A stretch of DNA of 64,000 nt from Augochlora pura (GCF_028453695.1 NC_135780.1:11529172-11593171); one strand, 5' to 3'; positions 11,664 through 24,400 are shown, numbered from the stretch's first letter. Notes: generated from the letters alone by a model not told the origin. Program-made: numbers and translations.

Positions 11664-14202
11664 ATAATAAACCGGGGACGCCGAAGAAACCGGAGAACAA
11701 CAATTCGGTGTTCGCCAACGAGAAGACGAGCATCGTCGACACGCCGGACCTCAGCCCTGTGAAGCAGGTGGTCAGGAACGGGGAGGTCGAGGACATCGAG
11801 ATTCGGAAGACCAAGGTCGGCGCTACTTTTCTGTTCCGATAAATAGGCTTGTTTATGGAAAATAAAAATCGCCGGTATTAATAACAACGAACAGGAGCTA
11901 AATATAAATGTGTTATTCCCTTAATAATTTTGTGGAAAATAACGCGACAGAGGCAGTTTTATATTTAATCCGCTCGTTGCCATAAATCCATAAAAGCGAA
12001 CGGCTCGATGCGTTTTTCACGTGAAAATCACTAAATTGTAAGTTCCGTTGTTAACAATGTATTAATTGTGTTTGGATAGAGATGGCCCACGGACAAGGCG
12101 TACTACATAGCGAAGGAATTGCTGATGACCGAACGGACCTACAAGAAGGACCTCGACGTGATAAACGTGGTAAGTTGGGCGTGCACGAGCTCCAAACTTT
12201 TAAACCGGGGAGATCCATCGGCCGGGCGTCGATTACTCGCGACGGCGAGATTGCGATAATGGTACTGATTCGCTTGGCATTTTGTTGGCAGTGGTTCCGC
12301 GAGGAGGTGTCTCGGGAGGCTGAGCTGGAGGGTGAGTCGGTGGTTTCGCTGATCGAGCTGTTAGCGGACGTCCACGGGCCTTGCCTCCAAGAGATGGAGG
12401 CGCGGCTGGCGCGATGGGAAAGCAACGCGCGCCACAATATCGGCGATTTTCTCTACAACACGTTGCTGAACGTGCTGCCGTTGTACGATCAATACCTTGA
12501 GAACCTGATACAGGTCCTCGAGAAGATGGAATACTGCTCGAGAACCTCCCGACGCTTCGATCAACTATGCCGCGACTTCGAGGAGCAGAAGCACTGCTAT
12601 CTGCCGCTGACTTCGTTCCTCTTGAAGCCGCTGCAACGATTGTTGCACTACAACTGTATTATAGATGGTACGTTCCGTTAACGCTCGCGAACGTTTCGGT
12701 TCACGCTGATGCTTTTGATCTTCAAGGACTGCTGGACCATTACCCGAAGGATCACACGGACTTCGAGGACTGTCTAGCGGCAAGGGACAGGCTGGGCGAG
12801 ACACTGCTGGAGGGTCTGAGCATCATCAATCAAGCTGTAAGGAAGTACCGAAATCCCACCGTCGTTCCGACTTCTTAATCGTTTTGTTCTGTCGCAGGAA
12901 AACTTGGTTCAGCTGCACGAGATGCAGAGGGACATCGGTGGATTCGATAATCTGGTGCAGGAGGGTCGCAGGTTCATCAGGCAGGGCTGTTTGCAGAAGT
13001 ACAGTCGCAAGGGCTTCCAGCAGAGAATGTTCTTTTTGGTAATAGTCTGAAAAAATAATAACGAGAAGTTCGGACGATTAAGGGTCTGTAATCATTCGTC
13101 CGACCATGTTCTAGTTTTCGGACGTGTTACTGTACGCATTCCGTACCCAACAACGCGCTCAATGCTTCCGTGTACACGGCCAATTGCCTCTGAAGGGTAT
13201 GCAGATCCGCGAGAGCGACAAGAAGACCGGCGCGGACTTCACGTTCGTGATCGACGCTCCGGGGAATCAGTGAGTGGGCCGTTAATAGAATCATTGGTCT
13301 TAACGAGGCGTGAAAAGGAGCACCTATTAAAAGGTCAATTGCTCCCGAGTTGCTGGAACCTCTTTGGGCAACTGCGAGCAATTGGCTGCAAGCCGCCTAG
13401 CTACCGTTCAACTGGTTGCAGGTCTCTGACGGTTTCGGCCATCAACGAGGAGGAGAAGAAACGATGGTTAGAGGACCTGAACATGGCGATCGCGCAGGCC
13501 GACGATGATCCAAAGATGCCCTATTTGAACCTGCAATCCTCCAGTAAGTAGCCTGTCCTGTGGACTATGTTTTGCCGGCAATGATATATTATTCGTAGGA
13601 CGATTCAACGAAGTTTTAGGCTCGGCCGACGAGATGGGGGATGGGATAGGGTCTGAAGGAAACAGGGGGAGTTGCGGAGCAGTCAAGGAGTCTCAGAGGA
13701 ATAACATGACCGTGCACGTCTGTTGGCACAGAAACACCAGCATCAGTTACAGCGATCAGTTGCGAGCTTTTCAAGTGAGTCGTTTGTACGATCTGAGAAA
13801 GAGAGCTTCGATGTTACAGCCTTCACGTTTCAGAATCAACTTAGCGGATTTCTCTTGCGGAAATTCAAGAATAGTAACGGTTGGCAAAAGCTCTGGGTTG
13901 TGTTCACGGACTTCTGCCTGTTCTTCTACAAGTCTCACCAGGACGACTTCCCATTGGCCAGCCTGCCGTTGTTAGGGTACACCGTGACCACGCCCTCTGA
14001 AAAGGACGGAATCAACAAGGACTTTGTGTTCAAGCTACAGTTCAAGAACCACGTTTACTTCTTCCGCGCAGAGAGCGACTACACTTTCAACAGGTGGGCC
14101 TCAAACCTTCCGCTTTGCCTTGTATAAATTGTATTGTGACAATTTTCAACAAGTTAATTAAATTTTAGGTGGATGGAGGTGATCCGTAGCGCAACGCAAT
14201 AG
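11664..14202 (+). CDS. Cdep: Cdep / FARP-type RhoGEF, C-terminal half (5' partial)
   Basis: Ten exons encode the C-terminal 531 or so residues of a FERM-RhoGEF-PH protein (FARP1/2; Drosophila Cdep), a guanine-nucleotide exchange factor for Rho-family GTPases acting at the membrane in neurons and epithelia. Exons: 11664-11815, 12080-12169, 12292-12667, 12727-12836, 12898-13038, 13115-13269, 13422-13543, 13620-13774, 13834-14093, 14169-14202; all phases agree and the last ends in TAG. A polar linker (ending RKTK) leads into the DH domain, opening RWPTDKAYYIAKELLMTERT and including LLKPLQRLLHY, the typical alpha-H helix of DH domains. PH1 follows (CLQKYSRKGFQQRMFFLFSD), then a linker containing MTVHVCWHRNTSISY, then PH2 (KFKNSNGWQKLWVVFTDFC ... 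FKLQFKNHVYFFRAESDYTF ... RWMEVIRSATQ). The FERM domain is not in the window. The first donor (GTCGGC) is weak. Family assignment is strong; the symbol is by orthology. Confidence 0.93.
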
Positions 14203-15058
14203 GAGATTCGTCCGTTCCAACGGGGAGAAGGATAATTAAGCGTGTGCCGTTGTACGACGCAGTATATTAGATAAGAGAAATTTAGGAGTATAAATCAGAA
14301 TATGAAATTGTGCGGCCTTACGCGTGGACTGGGCAGTGATTGATCTAGATCAAAATTGTAACCGACAATCAAACGGACGAACCGTGTATATGAAGACTGT
14401 AGAAGGAAGCATTTACATTTCCCATGAAATTCCGACGCAGACGCTGAAACTACCATGGTTTGCCTTGCGAAAGTAGCGAAACTGCATTTAATCGGACTCC
14501 TCGTGGTTTCTACAGATGATATTAGGCATCTTTACAATGTCGCCGATCGTTGTACGAAAAAAATCGCGGATCGCGTCCGGTAATTTCAGCGTCGATAGAG
14601 ACACAGGTCGCGGTCTCCTTGTTCCGCGACACCGCTGACACGCGATAATAACGGTGATAGTTGGCGTGTAAATAAAATGATTTAGAGTTAAGCGTATCGC
14701 CCGTTTTCTTTCCGAGTCGCTGTGCACTCGCCGGACACGCGCGATAACAACGAGCGCGCTCGGGGCACGACGATCGCAGCCATAATTTAATTCGTCGTGT
14801 CACGGCGTCGCGACGCGCTCGAACCTTGGACCAATTTTCCAATTAGATTCCCCTATCGATGACCCGCGTCTTGTGAAAAAAAGACAATAATTTTGGTTAA
14901 CATGTAGTTCTCATCTTGTTAGTGGATTTATCAATCGGTTGTTGATGAAAACGCACGCGCGCGCGCGCGGAGTTGTTGTTTCCCCGTTAGTTGATAAGTA
15001 TTCTTCCAGTGATCGTTTTCGTTCGAGATTGGATTAAGGATATGAACCAATCGATAAT

Positions 15059-15219
15059 GTAACCTGTTAAACGGGCGACTACAATGTAGACTGATATATA
15101 GATATTACAAAGTAACGGTAAGCATTTTTCTGTATGTGATTTACCGAGGAAACGGGAAGTCACCGGAAGTTACGATGGGAGATAAACGATCGACTCGTTC
15201 TCCCCGGTTAACAGGTTAA
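15059..15219. mobile_element. Short TTAA-type inverted-repeat element (MITE-like)
   Basis: The left end reads GTAACCTGTTAAACGGG; the right end, read on the other strand, is GTTAACCTGTTAACCGGGGA. The body is about 160 bp, non-coding, and sits in the presumed Cdep 3' UTR. The ends resemble those of the 33824-34117 element (TTAACCTGTT), so the two may be related. The left TTAA is degenerate. Confidence 0.5.
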
Positions 15220-15541
15220 CGGTTATCTGTTTTTCAGTTGCTCCAATTGTTTTGTTATAGTATAGGATTTAATTATTAATATATATATACACATATTATA
15301 TATATATATATAAAAAGATAAGAGAAGAAAATATTAGTTTTATACTTGAGTAATAAGATATGTACTGACAAGATCGGAATGTCGGATCGCGACCATTTTT
15401 CAGTTCTCGTACGTTTATTCAACAAAATGCAATGAAAAAGAGAAGAAGAAAAAGACAGAACGGTACCGTTTTCTCCGATCCGAGCGAGTTTGATAACTCG
15501 GATTCGAAATGTAAACCGTTATGTAACATTATGTATTCCGC

Positions 15542-15547
15542 AATAAA
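15542..15547 (+). terminator. Candidate polyadenylation signal, Cdep
   Basis: AATAAA, 1.34 kb after the Cdep stop codon, in the right orientation and before the next gene. Confidence 0.4.
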
Positions 15548-15560
15548 CGTACATATTGAC

Positions 15561-17741
15561 ACTCTCGGCTGAAATTCCGCGACAGAATACCAGCCACCTA
15601 CGCCGAATTAATATTTTTCAACCAAAATTATCCACTCTTTTATGTCCACAAAACGCGTCATACGGCTGTCGCAGCCAAGGCACAGGAAATTCTAAAAAAA
15701 AATATACCGCCAACCTTTCAACGCCCCGACTGAGAAAAACTTTTGCCGAGCGCGCGGCCACAAAACTTTCGGTTAAAAATTTCATCCCTAGCGATGCACC
15801 TTTTAGCCCGCAGGTGCACAGAGACTTTGTCGAATGCGCAACGCAGGTGAACAAAGACAATGAAACCTTGGTGCTCGCTCGTTCTCGGATCCTCTCCGCC
15901 GCCGGTCGGTCTCGTGAGAATCGAATCGTGACTCAGATTTATGCGCAGAGTCTTTTTTTTCAAAGTCCGATCAATTGCCGCTAACGAGCTTAGTGAGCAG
16001 CGCCGGACCGTGTGTACGCGCGCAATTCACACGCGTTCGCGAATCGATCGTGTTTTTTTCTGATTTCACCGTTTATTTTCAGCCGGTATCTATCGGCGAC
16101 GCGTGAAAAAGCCGCTGGAAATACCCGCAAAGAGATCGCGGCCGATACATGAGCGCGCCCCGGCAACCGTTTCCCCGATATCGCGGCGATTGATCGACGC
16201 ATCGCGAATCCCGTCGTATTAATTACGATATGCGAATCCGGTCAGACTGGTATTCAATCGAGAGTCTCCTTTATCCTTGTGACGAGCGAATCGGACAAAC
16301 TAATTGTGTTATTGTATGCGATGGAAGCAAAACGCGATGGAATCGCGCGAAATTCTACCGGCGAGTACACGGACGTGCCGAACGATCCGTACCCGCGCGT
16401 ACACGATTGTATAATCGCGGATCTATCTATCCCGTCTTCTGTGTACAAATTCGAACATGTTGTTCGACGATCCGGGTCAATGTCGAAGAGACCAATCGCG
16501 TGCCGGGGGTTATCGACGATTTTTCACGATCGTTTACGCAGAACGCGGTATCAGTTTTCTATCCGCAGCGCGGCGTACGTAGTTTCCCATCTGCTTCTTA
16601 TCGATCTCCCAAAACGATGTCCGCGGGAAACAACTATCAGCGCGATTCCCAATGACGCAGTCGTCGGTGCCGGCGATGTTTTTACTAATTATCTGTCGAA
16701 TTCCCGTTGTCCAACGGAAACCCCCGCGTCAACTGATAAGAAATCGCTTACCGTTTTCTTTGAACAAATTATGGGCTCGCGGAAAAGCGCAAGGATGCGC
16801 GGGAAAGTCGCCGGGACGGACCGCTTCAAGGACTACGAGTCCACGAGACAGGCGCCAGCGACGGCGGATCATAACTTGTCGATTTCATGAAAAATAGTAG
16901 CGCACAAATGACTTCTTGTTAATTAGCTCATAAACGATCGTCGCGCGACGATGCGCGCGGTTTCTCTCGACAAATCCTTCTACGATTATTTGAAAATGTG
17001 CGTTGTTTTTAAATACGCCTCGCAAACATTTTTTCCAGGAATACGCGAAATTTCCTTGCGACGAGTAGACTCGACAAAATGAACATTTAATCTCGAGGGC
17101 ACTGAAAGCGAGCAGCGTGTATTACTTCGTTTCAATGACATAATGATGTATAATAGATCTTTCTCTATTTCAATCATATTATACGCTTCGATTAAGAAGT
17201 TTCCTACCAAAGCGTTTATGTAATTTGAGCAACTTCGAGCATAAGATAAATATAAAAAGCCGGTTATTTCGATCGACTCGGTTCATCGTTAAGAACCGCG
17301 AGTTCTTAGAAGCGAAGATGTCGAAGCACTCGAGATTAAATTCGTATACATTGTTACGGTTCGTTCTGCGACCTCGAACGTTACGCATAGAACTTCGCGA
17401 AGAATTGGCGTAAAGGTCACCGCAATCCGATCGTAAAAAAAAGCGACGTTGATCGACGTGGATCACCAAGTTCAACGACGCGTCGGCGTTCGACACCGCC
17501 GCGGGCGATCGTTTCGCGGAACAAGCCGCGAATACCTGTCGATCCGTACCGATAACCATACCGAGATAACCATGTTCGCGAGTACGTGCTTGGTGGTGCG
17601 ATCACCGCCGGTTTACCTTAGCCTTGGCCAGCGGACGTTTTTTTGCCCCCGTTCGCCGCGTTTCGCGCTTAGATCTGCGTTCGAGGAAGCGTCGCGACGG
17701 TTTCAGGAAGATCCGCGGTTTAATCAGAGTGGGAGGGACGA
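15561..17741. other. Intergenic, no supported gene
   Basis: Between the Cdep 3' end and the glycine-rich gene. It includes a 203-codon open frame (16279-16890) with no domain, no signal peptide and no supporting splice context, judged accidental. It is CpG-rich and otherwise featureless. Confidence 0.6.
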
Positions 17742-17747
17742 TATAAA
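17742..17747 (+). promoter_or_regulatory. TATA box of the glycine-rich secreted protein gene
   Basis: TATAAA lies 54 bp before the next gene's ATG (17801). It predicts a start near 17772 and a 5' UTR of about 30 nt, typical of strongly expressed, tissue-specific cuticle or silk-type genes. Confidence 0.6.
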
Positions 17748-17800
17748 GATGAGCGATTCGCGTAACGTCGGAATAGAAGAAAATCGATCTCTTGACGACT

Positions 17801-20076
17801 ATGTGGCGGTACCGGAAGATCGGCCTGATAGCCGTAGTGGCCCTCGTCTGCGTCCACGCGCAAGGTACATATTAACTCTTCTTTTCCTCTACCATTCGTT
17901 TACAATTGTCACTCGGTCGCACGGTGTGTATTAAAACGCAAAGATACAACGTTGTTCCTCCTAAGGATTAAGCACAAAATCCGTAGGATCGATCATTGAA
18001 GCCACTTGGAGCGATCGTACATCTTTGACATTAATTTTTCTATCGAGCAAATCATTCAAGACTTATAAGTCCGATGAGAATCTGTTCCATTTACAATCAA
18101 GTTAATTAGGACTTAATTACAAAATTTATCCTTGTGAAGAAGTGTAATCGGATCATTATCATTACAGATGTTGAAAGAAGAGCTAAACGATCCCCGTGGT
18201 CAGGCCCCGGCGGACTAGGCAGTGGACTGGGCAGTGGATTTGGTGGAGGCTTCGGTGGAGGATTCGGTGGTGGCGGTGGAGGAGGCGGCGGAGGTGGTGG
18301 TGGCGGCGGCGGTGGATACGGCAGTGGTAGTGGCGGAGGATTCGGTGGCGGAAAGGGTGGTGGCGGTGGCCTGGGAGGAGGCCTAGGAGGTGGTCTCGGT
18401 GGAGGAGCCGGTGGTGGAGTCGGTGGAGGAGCCGGCGGTGCTGGAGGCCATGGAACAGGTGGTTGTGGAAGCGGTGGAAGCGGTGGTTGCGGAGGTGGAC
18501 CCGGTGGTGCCGGAGGTCACGGAAGCGGTGGTGGTCTTGGAGGTGGTGGCGGTCTTGGAGGCGGCGGTGGCCTAGGAGGTGGGGCCGGTGGTGCTGGAGG
18601 CCACGGAGGTGGTCCCGGTGGTGCTGGGGGCCACGGAGGTGGTCCCGGTGGTGCTGGAGGCCACGGAGGTGGAGCCGGTGGTGGAGCCGGTGGTGCTGGA
18701 GGCCACGGAGGCGGAGCCGGTGGTGGAGGACCCGGTGGTTATGGAGGATCCGCTCCCGGCGGTGGTTCTGGAGGATACGGTGGTTCCGGTGCCGGAGGTG
18801 GTGCTGGAGGATACGGTGGTTCCGGTGCCGGAGGTGGTGCTGGAGGACATGGCAGTGGTGGTGGTCTCGGAGGATACGGTGGTTCCGCTCCCGGAGGTGG
18901 CTCTGGTGGATACGGTGGCGCCGGAGGACATGGCAGTGGTGGTGGTCTCGGAGGAGGATCAGGAGGTGCCGGAGGATACGGTGGTAAGTACATGGAGAAC
19001 TTTGGATCTATCTTACGGTCTCCCATAACTAATGATTACCCATTTCTGTGTTAGGTTCCGGTGGAGTAACCAAGACTGGCGGTTACGGTGGTGGATTGGG
19101 AGGAGCTGGTGGTTACGGCGGCGGTGCTGGTGCGGGTAGTGGCGCCGGAAGCGGAGCCGGTGGTGGTGCCGGTGGTTATGGCGGCGCTGGTAGCGGAGCC
19201 GGTGGTCTTGGTGGTGCTGGAGGATACGGAGGAGGCGCGGGTGGAGCAGGAGGACATGGCGGTGGTCTTGGCGGTGGTAACGGAGGAGGTCTTGGAGGCG
19301 GTCACGGAGGCGGTGGTGGTCTTGGAGGTGGCGGAGGTCTTGGCGGCGGACGTGGAAGCGGTGGTGCCGGTGGTTATGGGGGCGCAGGAGGCGGCGCTGG
19401 TGGATATGGAGGCGCCGGTGGTGGAGCTGGTGGTTACGGAGGCGCCGGTAGCGGTGCAGGTGGTGGTGCCGGTGGATATGGAGGCGCCGGTAGCGGAGCG
19501 GGTGGTGGTGCCGGTGGATATGGAGGCGCTGGAGGCGGCGGAGCTGGTGGATATGGTGGTGCCGGAGGCGGTGGTGCCGGTGGTTATGGCGGTGGCCGAG
19601 GTGGAGCAGGTGGTCACGGATTAGGTGGTCTTGGCGGATATGGAGGATCCTCCGCTAATGCCAATGCACAAGCCAGCGCCTCCGCAAATGCTCAGGCGAC
19701 CGCAAATGCGAATGCATACGCAGGGGGTAATTCTCATGCGGTCGCAAGCGCCAGTGCAAATGCAAACGCTGGAGGATATGGAGTACCAGGAGGTTACGGT
19801 GGTCCAGGTGGTGGCTACGGCGGCTATGGCGGTGATGGTGGCCACGGTGTCGAGTAAGTTTCTCTTTCACTTATCCAGCTTGATTTATCCACCGTGCCGA
19901 CAACTAATTATCTTTCATCGAAATGCAGCTTGTTCTCGCGAATGGGCGACATCGAGGAAGGTGCGAAGAAGAGCGGTACGGTGAGCGGCGCTAAGGGTGT
20001 CTACAGCAACAGCGCAGCCAACATCGACTCCACAGGGAAGGGCTCGTACAAAGTGTCGGCTGGCAAGATCGCGTAA
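17801..20076 (+). CDS. Secreted glycine-rich structural protein (silk/cuticle-like)
   Basis: Four exons (17801-17864, 18168-18983, 19055-19853, 19929-20076) give a 608-residue protein. Exon 1 encodes a signal peptide (MWRYRKIGLIAVVALVCVHA). Exon 2 begins DVERRAKRS, a dibasic furin-like site, so a short propeptide may be removed. The bulk (about residues 38-490) is Gly-rich: GGAGG, GGYGG, GGHGG and GGLGG motifs with regular Tyr and His. A 40-residue Ala-x-Ala tract (NANAQASASANAQ ...) follows at about 493-532, then GGYG, then a non-repetitive 49-residue C-terminus (LFSRMGDIEEGAKKSGTVSG ... KGSYKVSAGKIA). The start was chosen from the signal peptide and the TATA box; the first three codons of exon 2 only make sense when joined to it. 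Tyr spacing suggests possible tyrosine cross-linking, as in resilin-type proteins (inference). It faces the larger repeat-protein gene tail to tail. The exact function is not known to me; cuticle, silk or gland secretion are all possible. Confidence 0.85.
18210..18980 (+). repeat. Glycine-codon repeat array, exon 2
   Basis: Imperfect GGN-rich repeats encode GGAGGHGGGPGGAGG and GGYGGSGAGGGAGGYG units; several near-identical 30-45 bp copies lie in tandem (for example 18590-18720 and 18760-18860). Length variation between alleles is likely. Confidence 0.85.
19079..19650 (+). repeat. Glycine-codon repeat array, exon 3
   Basis: Tandem units encoding GGYGGAGSGAGGGAGGYG and variants fill most of exon 3 before the Ala-x-Ala tract. 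The repeats keep every strand and frame unusually open, which explains the spurious overlapping frames here. Confidence 0.85.
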
Positions 20077-20368
20077 AACCATTTACCTTCTGGAACCCTG
20101 CAGAGGGAGGATAGCTTCATTATCGATAATTTCACCTGTGATCGAATAGAAAGAAAATATTTTCCCTGTACACGCGTCTCTGTAATTTTCAAAAGACCGT
20201 CCTTTGTCACATCTCGCTTCCTGTTGATCCATGCTGAAGTTCTTTCAAGCTAAATTAGCGTACCTCAGACATTATGAAAAAAAGAGGTAAAAAGTTTCAG
20301 GCCTTCCTGACCTGAAAATAGACGATCGCGTCGCACACCATTGTAACCGTGTCGAACACGAAATCATG

Positions 20369-20374
20369 AATAAA
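20369..20374 (+). terminator. Candidate polyadenylation signal, glycine-rich gene
   Basis: AATAAA, 293 nt after the TAA at 20076, correct strand. Confidence 0.55.
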
Positions 20375-21475
20375 GTAGAACTCGTTTCAATTCGGAGATA
20401 CATTTATCTTTTTGTTCGAGGGTTGCGTCGAATCGACGTTCGTCTCGCGAGGACGTTCGTCTCATTCTTTTGTTAAAGCATTGTTCGATTCGAGCTGGCC
20501 TCGCCATTAAGATTCCTTCGGGACATAACGGCAACGACACGGTCGATCATCGCGCGATACTCGAACCCGGATCCATTATGTCTTGCACGATCCGCGAATC
20601 GATGAGGTTTTGATTTCTCATCAGTGGATGATGCGTGGTGTTGCGAGCAGAACCTCATGAATAATTCAGAACTAATAGTTCCTCGAGTGATGTAAGCAGA
20701 ATTCCCGCGGTCCCCCCGCGATTTGTTTACGATCATTGCCTCGCGCGGATCTCGTCGACGCCGCGATCGGTTTCGTCTAACCGATCGCCAAAGGAACGAA
20801 GCAGGGTGCAATTGATTGAAACAACATCCATCGATCTACGATAAAGTTTATTCGAAGAGCTTCGGTCATTCCTATTTCGAACGATATCGACTGCGAGTCG
20901 CCGATTTATTCTCGTCGGATCGCTGATATCCATAATGCCGCGATTTTCATGCGACGACGTTGCGGACACAGCCGCGAATGCCCGCGACTCGACTGCAAAT
21001 CGTTCGTACGGATATAAATTCACACGGGCAGAGGAACCATGGATAATGGAGAAGCAATGGAAGACCTCGTGTAACGTTTTGTTCGTTTAATGGATATACT
21101 TCGGATCCGTTTGTGCAAGCGACCGGTTCATCGCTTATGTCATTAGCAATTATCCGTCGCGGCATCAGCCGCCGATCGTAATCTCGGCGTGTAATAGCAG
21201 TGCAATCTGTTTGACGAATCGGCGATTAGTTCACCGGCAATTACAGCAAGACGGCCGCGCCGCTGGATGAGATAATACATTCTTTTTCTTCTTCGAAAGA
21301 TTGTATCTCGCGGGACAGGGGAGCGGATTCGAATAAATTACAAGCGAGATTATCGTACAAAGCAAACATTAACGACCGATAGGCGCGTTAATGTAAAGAT
21401 CTCGACGCGTCAACGACACCGTGCCCCTTTCCGTGTCGTCCGTCTTTTCGCTCGCGCGTTTCAGCACCTCCTCCT
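20375..21475. other. Tail-to-tail intergenic segment
   Basis: Between the two convergent structural-protein genes. It probably holds the 3' UTR of the minus-strand gene (TTTATT near 20849 and 20913 could be its AATAAA). No open frame is supported. Confidence 0.5.
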
Positions 21476-24400
21476 TTATCCTTTGACGGAACCGGACCAA
21501 CCTGGAACGTTAATTAACCCAGTTATGGAAACAATTTATCGGAAAATTTCGTTCGGTTACATTTGGCAGGGATTTTTCTACGATTAATCTACGTCTTCCG
21601 GAAACAGTAATCGCAATTTTTACAAGAATAGTTAGGTAATTGGTTAAGTTAACTACTTGGACAAATATTTCCCAGCCAATTGTACCGATCGCGAGACTTA
21701 CCACCGGCGTTGCTACTCGCGTAAGCGGAAGCTCCGCTAGAGGCCCACGCTCCACTTCCGGCTTGGCTAGCGGCCAAACTACCAGCATTGCTACCAGTCC
21801 AGCTTCCTCCGTTCGATTGTCCTAATCCTGCTTGCGCACCTGCAACAGACGCATTCATTTCATTTCAATCTCTACGCGCAATACTCTTCGCTGACTGTTA
21901 CGCAACGCGATCCTTAAACCGGACCGGAAACGACCGATCGACGATTAGCCAATTATCAGGCTGTGTCTTTGATCAATGCGTTACCGTGGGAAACGTTCTG
22001 TTCTATCATTAAAACGTCTGTCCGTCCAGCGAGCGAGAAGATTCATCGTCCATTCGGATGTATTAATTGCCGCGTGTCGGAGCCTTTGAGTATATTTGAA
22101 ACGCACCTGCGGAGGACTGGGCGCTGCTGAAGGCGCCTGCGAATGCTCCTCCGAAGCCTGCGCCGTGGCCTGGAGCAGTTCCGAAGCCTGCGCCGTGACC
22201 TGGAGCAGCTCCGAAGCCTGCGCCTCCAGCTGTAGCTGCTCCGAAACCGGTTCCGGAAGCAGAACCGGTTCCAAAGCCGTTGAAGCCGACGCCAACGCCG
22301 CCGCCGCTTCCGGAACCGCGATTCGTGGCTAGAGGACTTTGCTGCAAGCCATCGTTGCCAGGACCCGAGCCAGACTGTGGATTATAGGGCCCTGAGGCAC
22401 CTGGGTGTACACCGCCGGTAGGATTAGGGGATCCAGGGGAACCAGGTGAGCCCGCACCACCTCCTAAGAAGGGATTATCGTCGCCGATGGGCTTCTGGGC
22501 GTCTCCACCAGGCGGGAACTCGTGTTTTCCAACTGGACCAGGTCCCAACCCTGATCCTGCTGGTCCACCAGAGCCTCCTCCAGGTGCTGGCGAACCTCCG
22601 AAGAACGGATTCCCAAGACCGATCGGCTTGTTGCTAGTCTCCGGTTGCGAGCCACCTGAAGGTCCTAATTGAAACATTGAAATCATTAGTTTTATTGCTT
22701 CTCATAATATATAGAATATTTTATCTCAGCGAGCTGCTTATAGTTTAAATGATACACGGCGGAATACATTACACGCATTAACAACGATTACATACCTCCA
22801 ACGGGGATAGACACCTTTCCAGTTAGGAAGGGGTTCCCATCGTAAGATCCAGGTGCTGCGCCTGTTCCAGTCTTTGGAGAACCAGGTGGACAACTACCGT
22901 AAGCGCATCCTGGACCGCCGGGTCCTTGAGGAACAGCGCCGTTTGCTCCGGGGAAGGGACTCTGAGGACTTTGAGAGAGACCGTCGGAGCCAATCGGACC
23001 GGAATTTTTGTCTACACCGGTTGAGCCTCCTTGACTGCACGGGCTCTGATCCGGAGACCCACTGCATCCGCTTCCGCAAGGCTGACCCGAAGACCCACCG
23101 CATCCGCCACCGCAAGGTTGGCTAGGAGAGCCACTGCATCCGCTTCCGCTTGCACAAGGTTGACCCGGAGAGCCGCTGCATCCGCTTCCGCCTCCGCAAG
23201 ACTGACCCGAGCAACCAGCACCGCTAGAAGGATGCTCGCCGAGAGGTTTCTGAGTGTCGGGGACGTTGTTTCCAGCATTCGGGACCTGCGGGCCATTGGA
23301 GGGGAATGGTTTCGGAGTACCAGCGTAAGTCCCAGATCCAGGTTGGTAAGGTTTTGTAGTCCCGCCATATGGACCAGGTTGGTAAGGTTGCTTGGTAGGT
23401 CCTGCACCTCCATAAGGTCCTGGTTGATAAGGACTCTGGCCAGGTTTTGGTTCAGGGCCGCCGGAAGGACCAGGTTGGTAAGGTTGCTTAGTAGGTCCTG
23501 CACCTCCATAAGGTCCTGGTTGATAAGGACTCTGGCCGGGCTTTGGTTGAGGGCCGCCAGAAGGACCAGGCTGGTGGGGTGAACTTCCTCCGTGTGGTCC
23601 AGATTGAGGGGAAGGCTTTGTAGTATCTCCATGTGGTCCAGGTTGATAGGGATTTTGACCAGGCTTTGTTCCAGGGCCAGTACCATCTTGAGGACCAGGT
23701 TGATATGGATTTTGACCAGGCTTTGTTCCAGGGCCAGTACCATCTTGAGGGCCAGGTTGATAGCCGGGTTTCTGCGGGTTGTCAGATGGTCCATTATCAG
23801 GCACCGGCTTCGTCGGATTGGAAGGTGCCTTAGTGGTGCTGTGAGGTTTCACGCCGACCGGAGTACCTGGAGCAGGAATCACGTTTATGTGAAAGATCTG
23901 ACTGTCTTCGTCGTTGGACGGCTTCCGTCTATTTGGCTTGCCACGATTCGGCTTGCCTCGTCCTTTTCCATTCTCCGGGTTGTGACCGTCCTGGTCAGGC
24001 GTTGGCTTGGTAGATGGCGAACCTGGCCACTGTGGACTGCTATCCGTATGCGGTTTCTTGTCTCCGCCCTGAGGATTCTGCGCATTCGGCGTGCTATCAG
24101 ATTCTGGAGGGCCTCCGTTCGCGTTGTCGTATTCGTTGGGATTCCAACCTCCAGGACTTTTAGGTGGCTTCTGTCCTCCATACGGAGTGTTAGGACCCGG
24201 TGCACCTACATTCGGCCCGTGTCCAGGTACTGGTGCACTAGGGAAAGCTCCGGCATAAGCGCCTGCTCCAGCGACCGCGGTTGCGCCGATCGATGGCTTG
24301 TTCCAGCTTCCTGGTCCGTTCGGATTCTTTGGACTTTCCTGGTTCCACGGATTGCTCGGGCTTCCTGGATTCTTTGGACTTCCGGAATTCCAGGGACTGC

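Larger units (their letters stand above)
14203..15560 (+). other. Cdep: Probable 3' UTR of Cdep
   Basis: This stretch follows the Cdep stop codon and contains no other recognisable gene. It ends near an AATAAA at 15542. An inverted-repeat element (15059-15219) and an AT-rich tract around 15280-15330 lie in it. The UTR extent is inferred from the signal position only. Confidence 0.5.

Noticed and set aside
16279..16890. 203-codon open frame (+)
   Set aside because: No domain, no signal peptide, no splice or promoter context; composition is like the surrounding GC-rich DNA, and frames of this length occur by chance there.
18463..19624. Several overlapping frames (Trp/Arg-rich, Val-rich, Ser/Thr-rich) over the Gly repeats
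   Set aside because: Shadows of GGN repeats; only the Gly frame continues across introns in phase and has a signal peptide.
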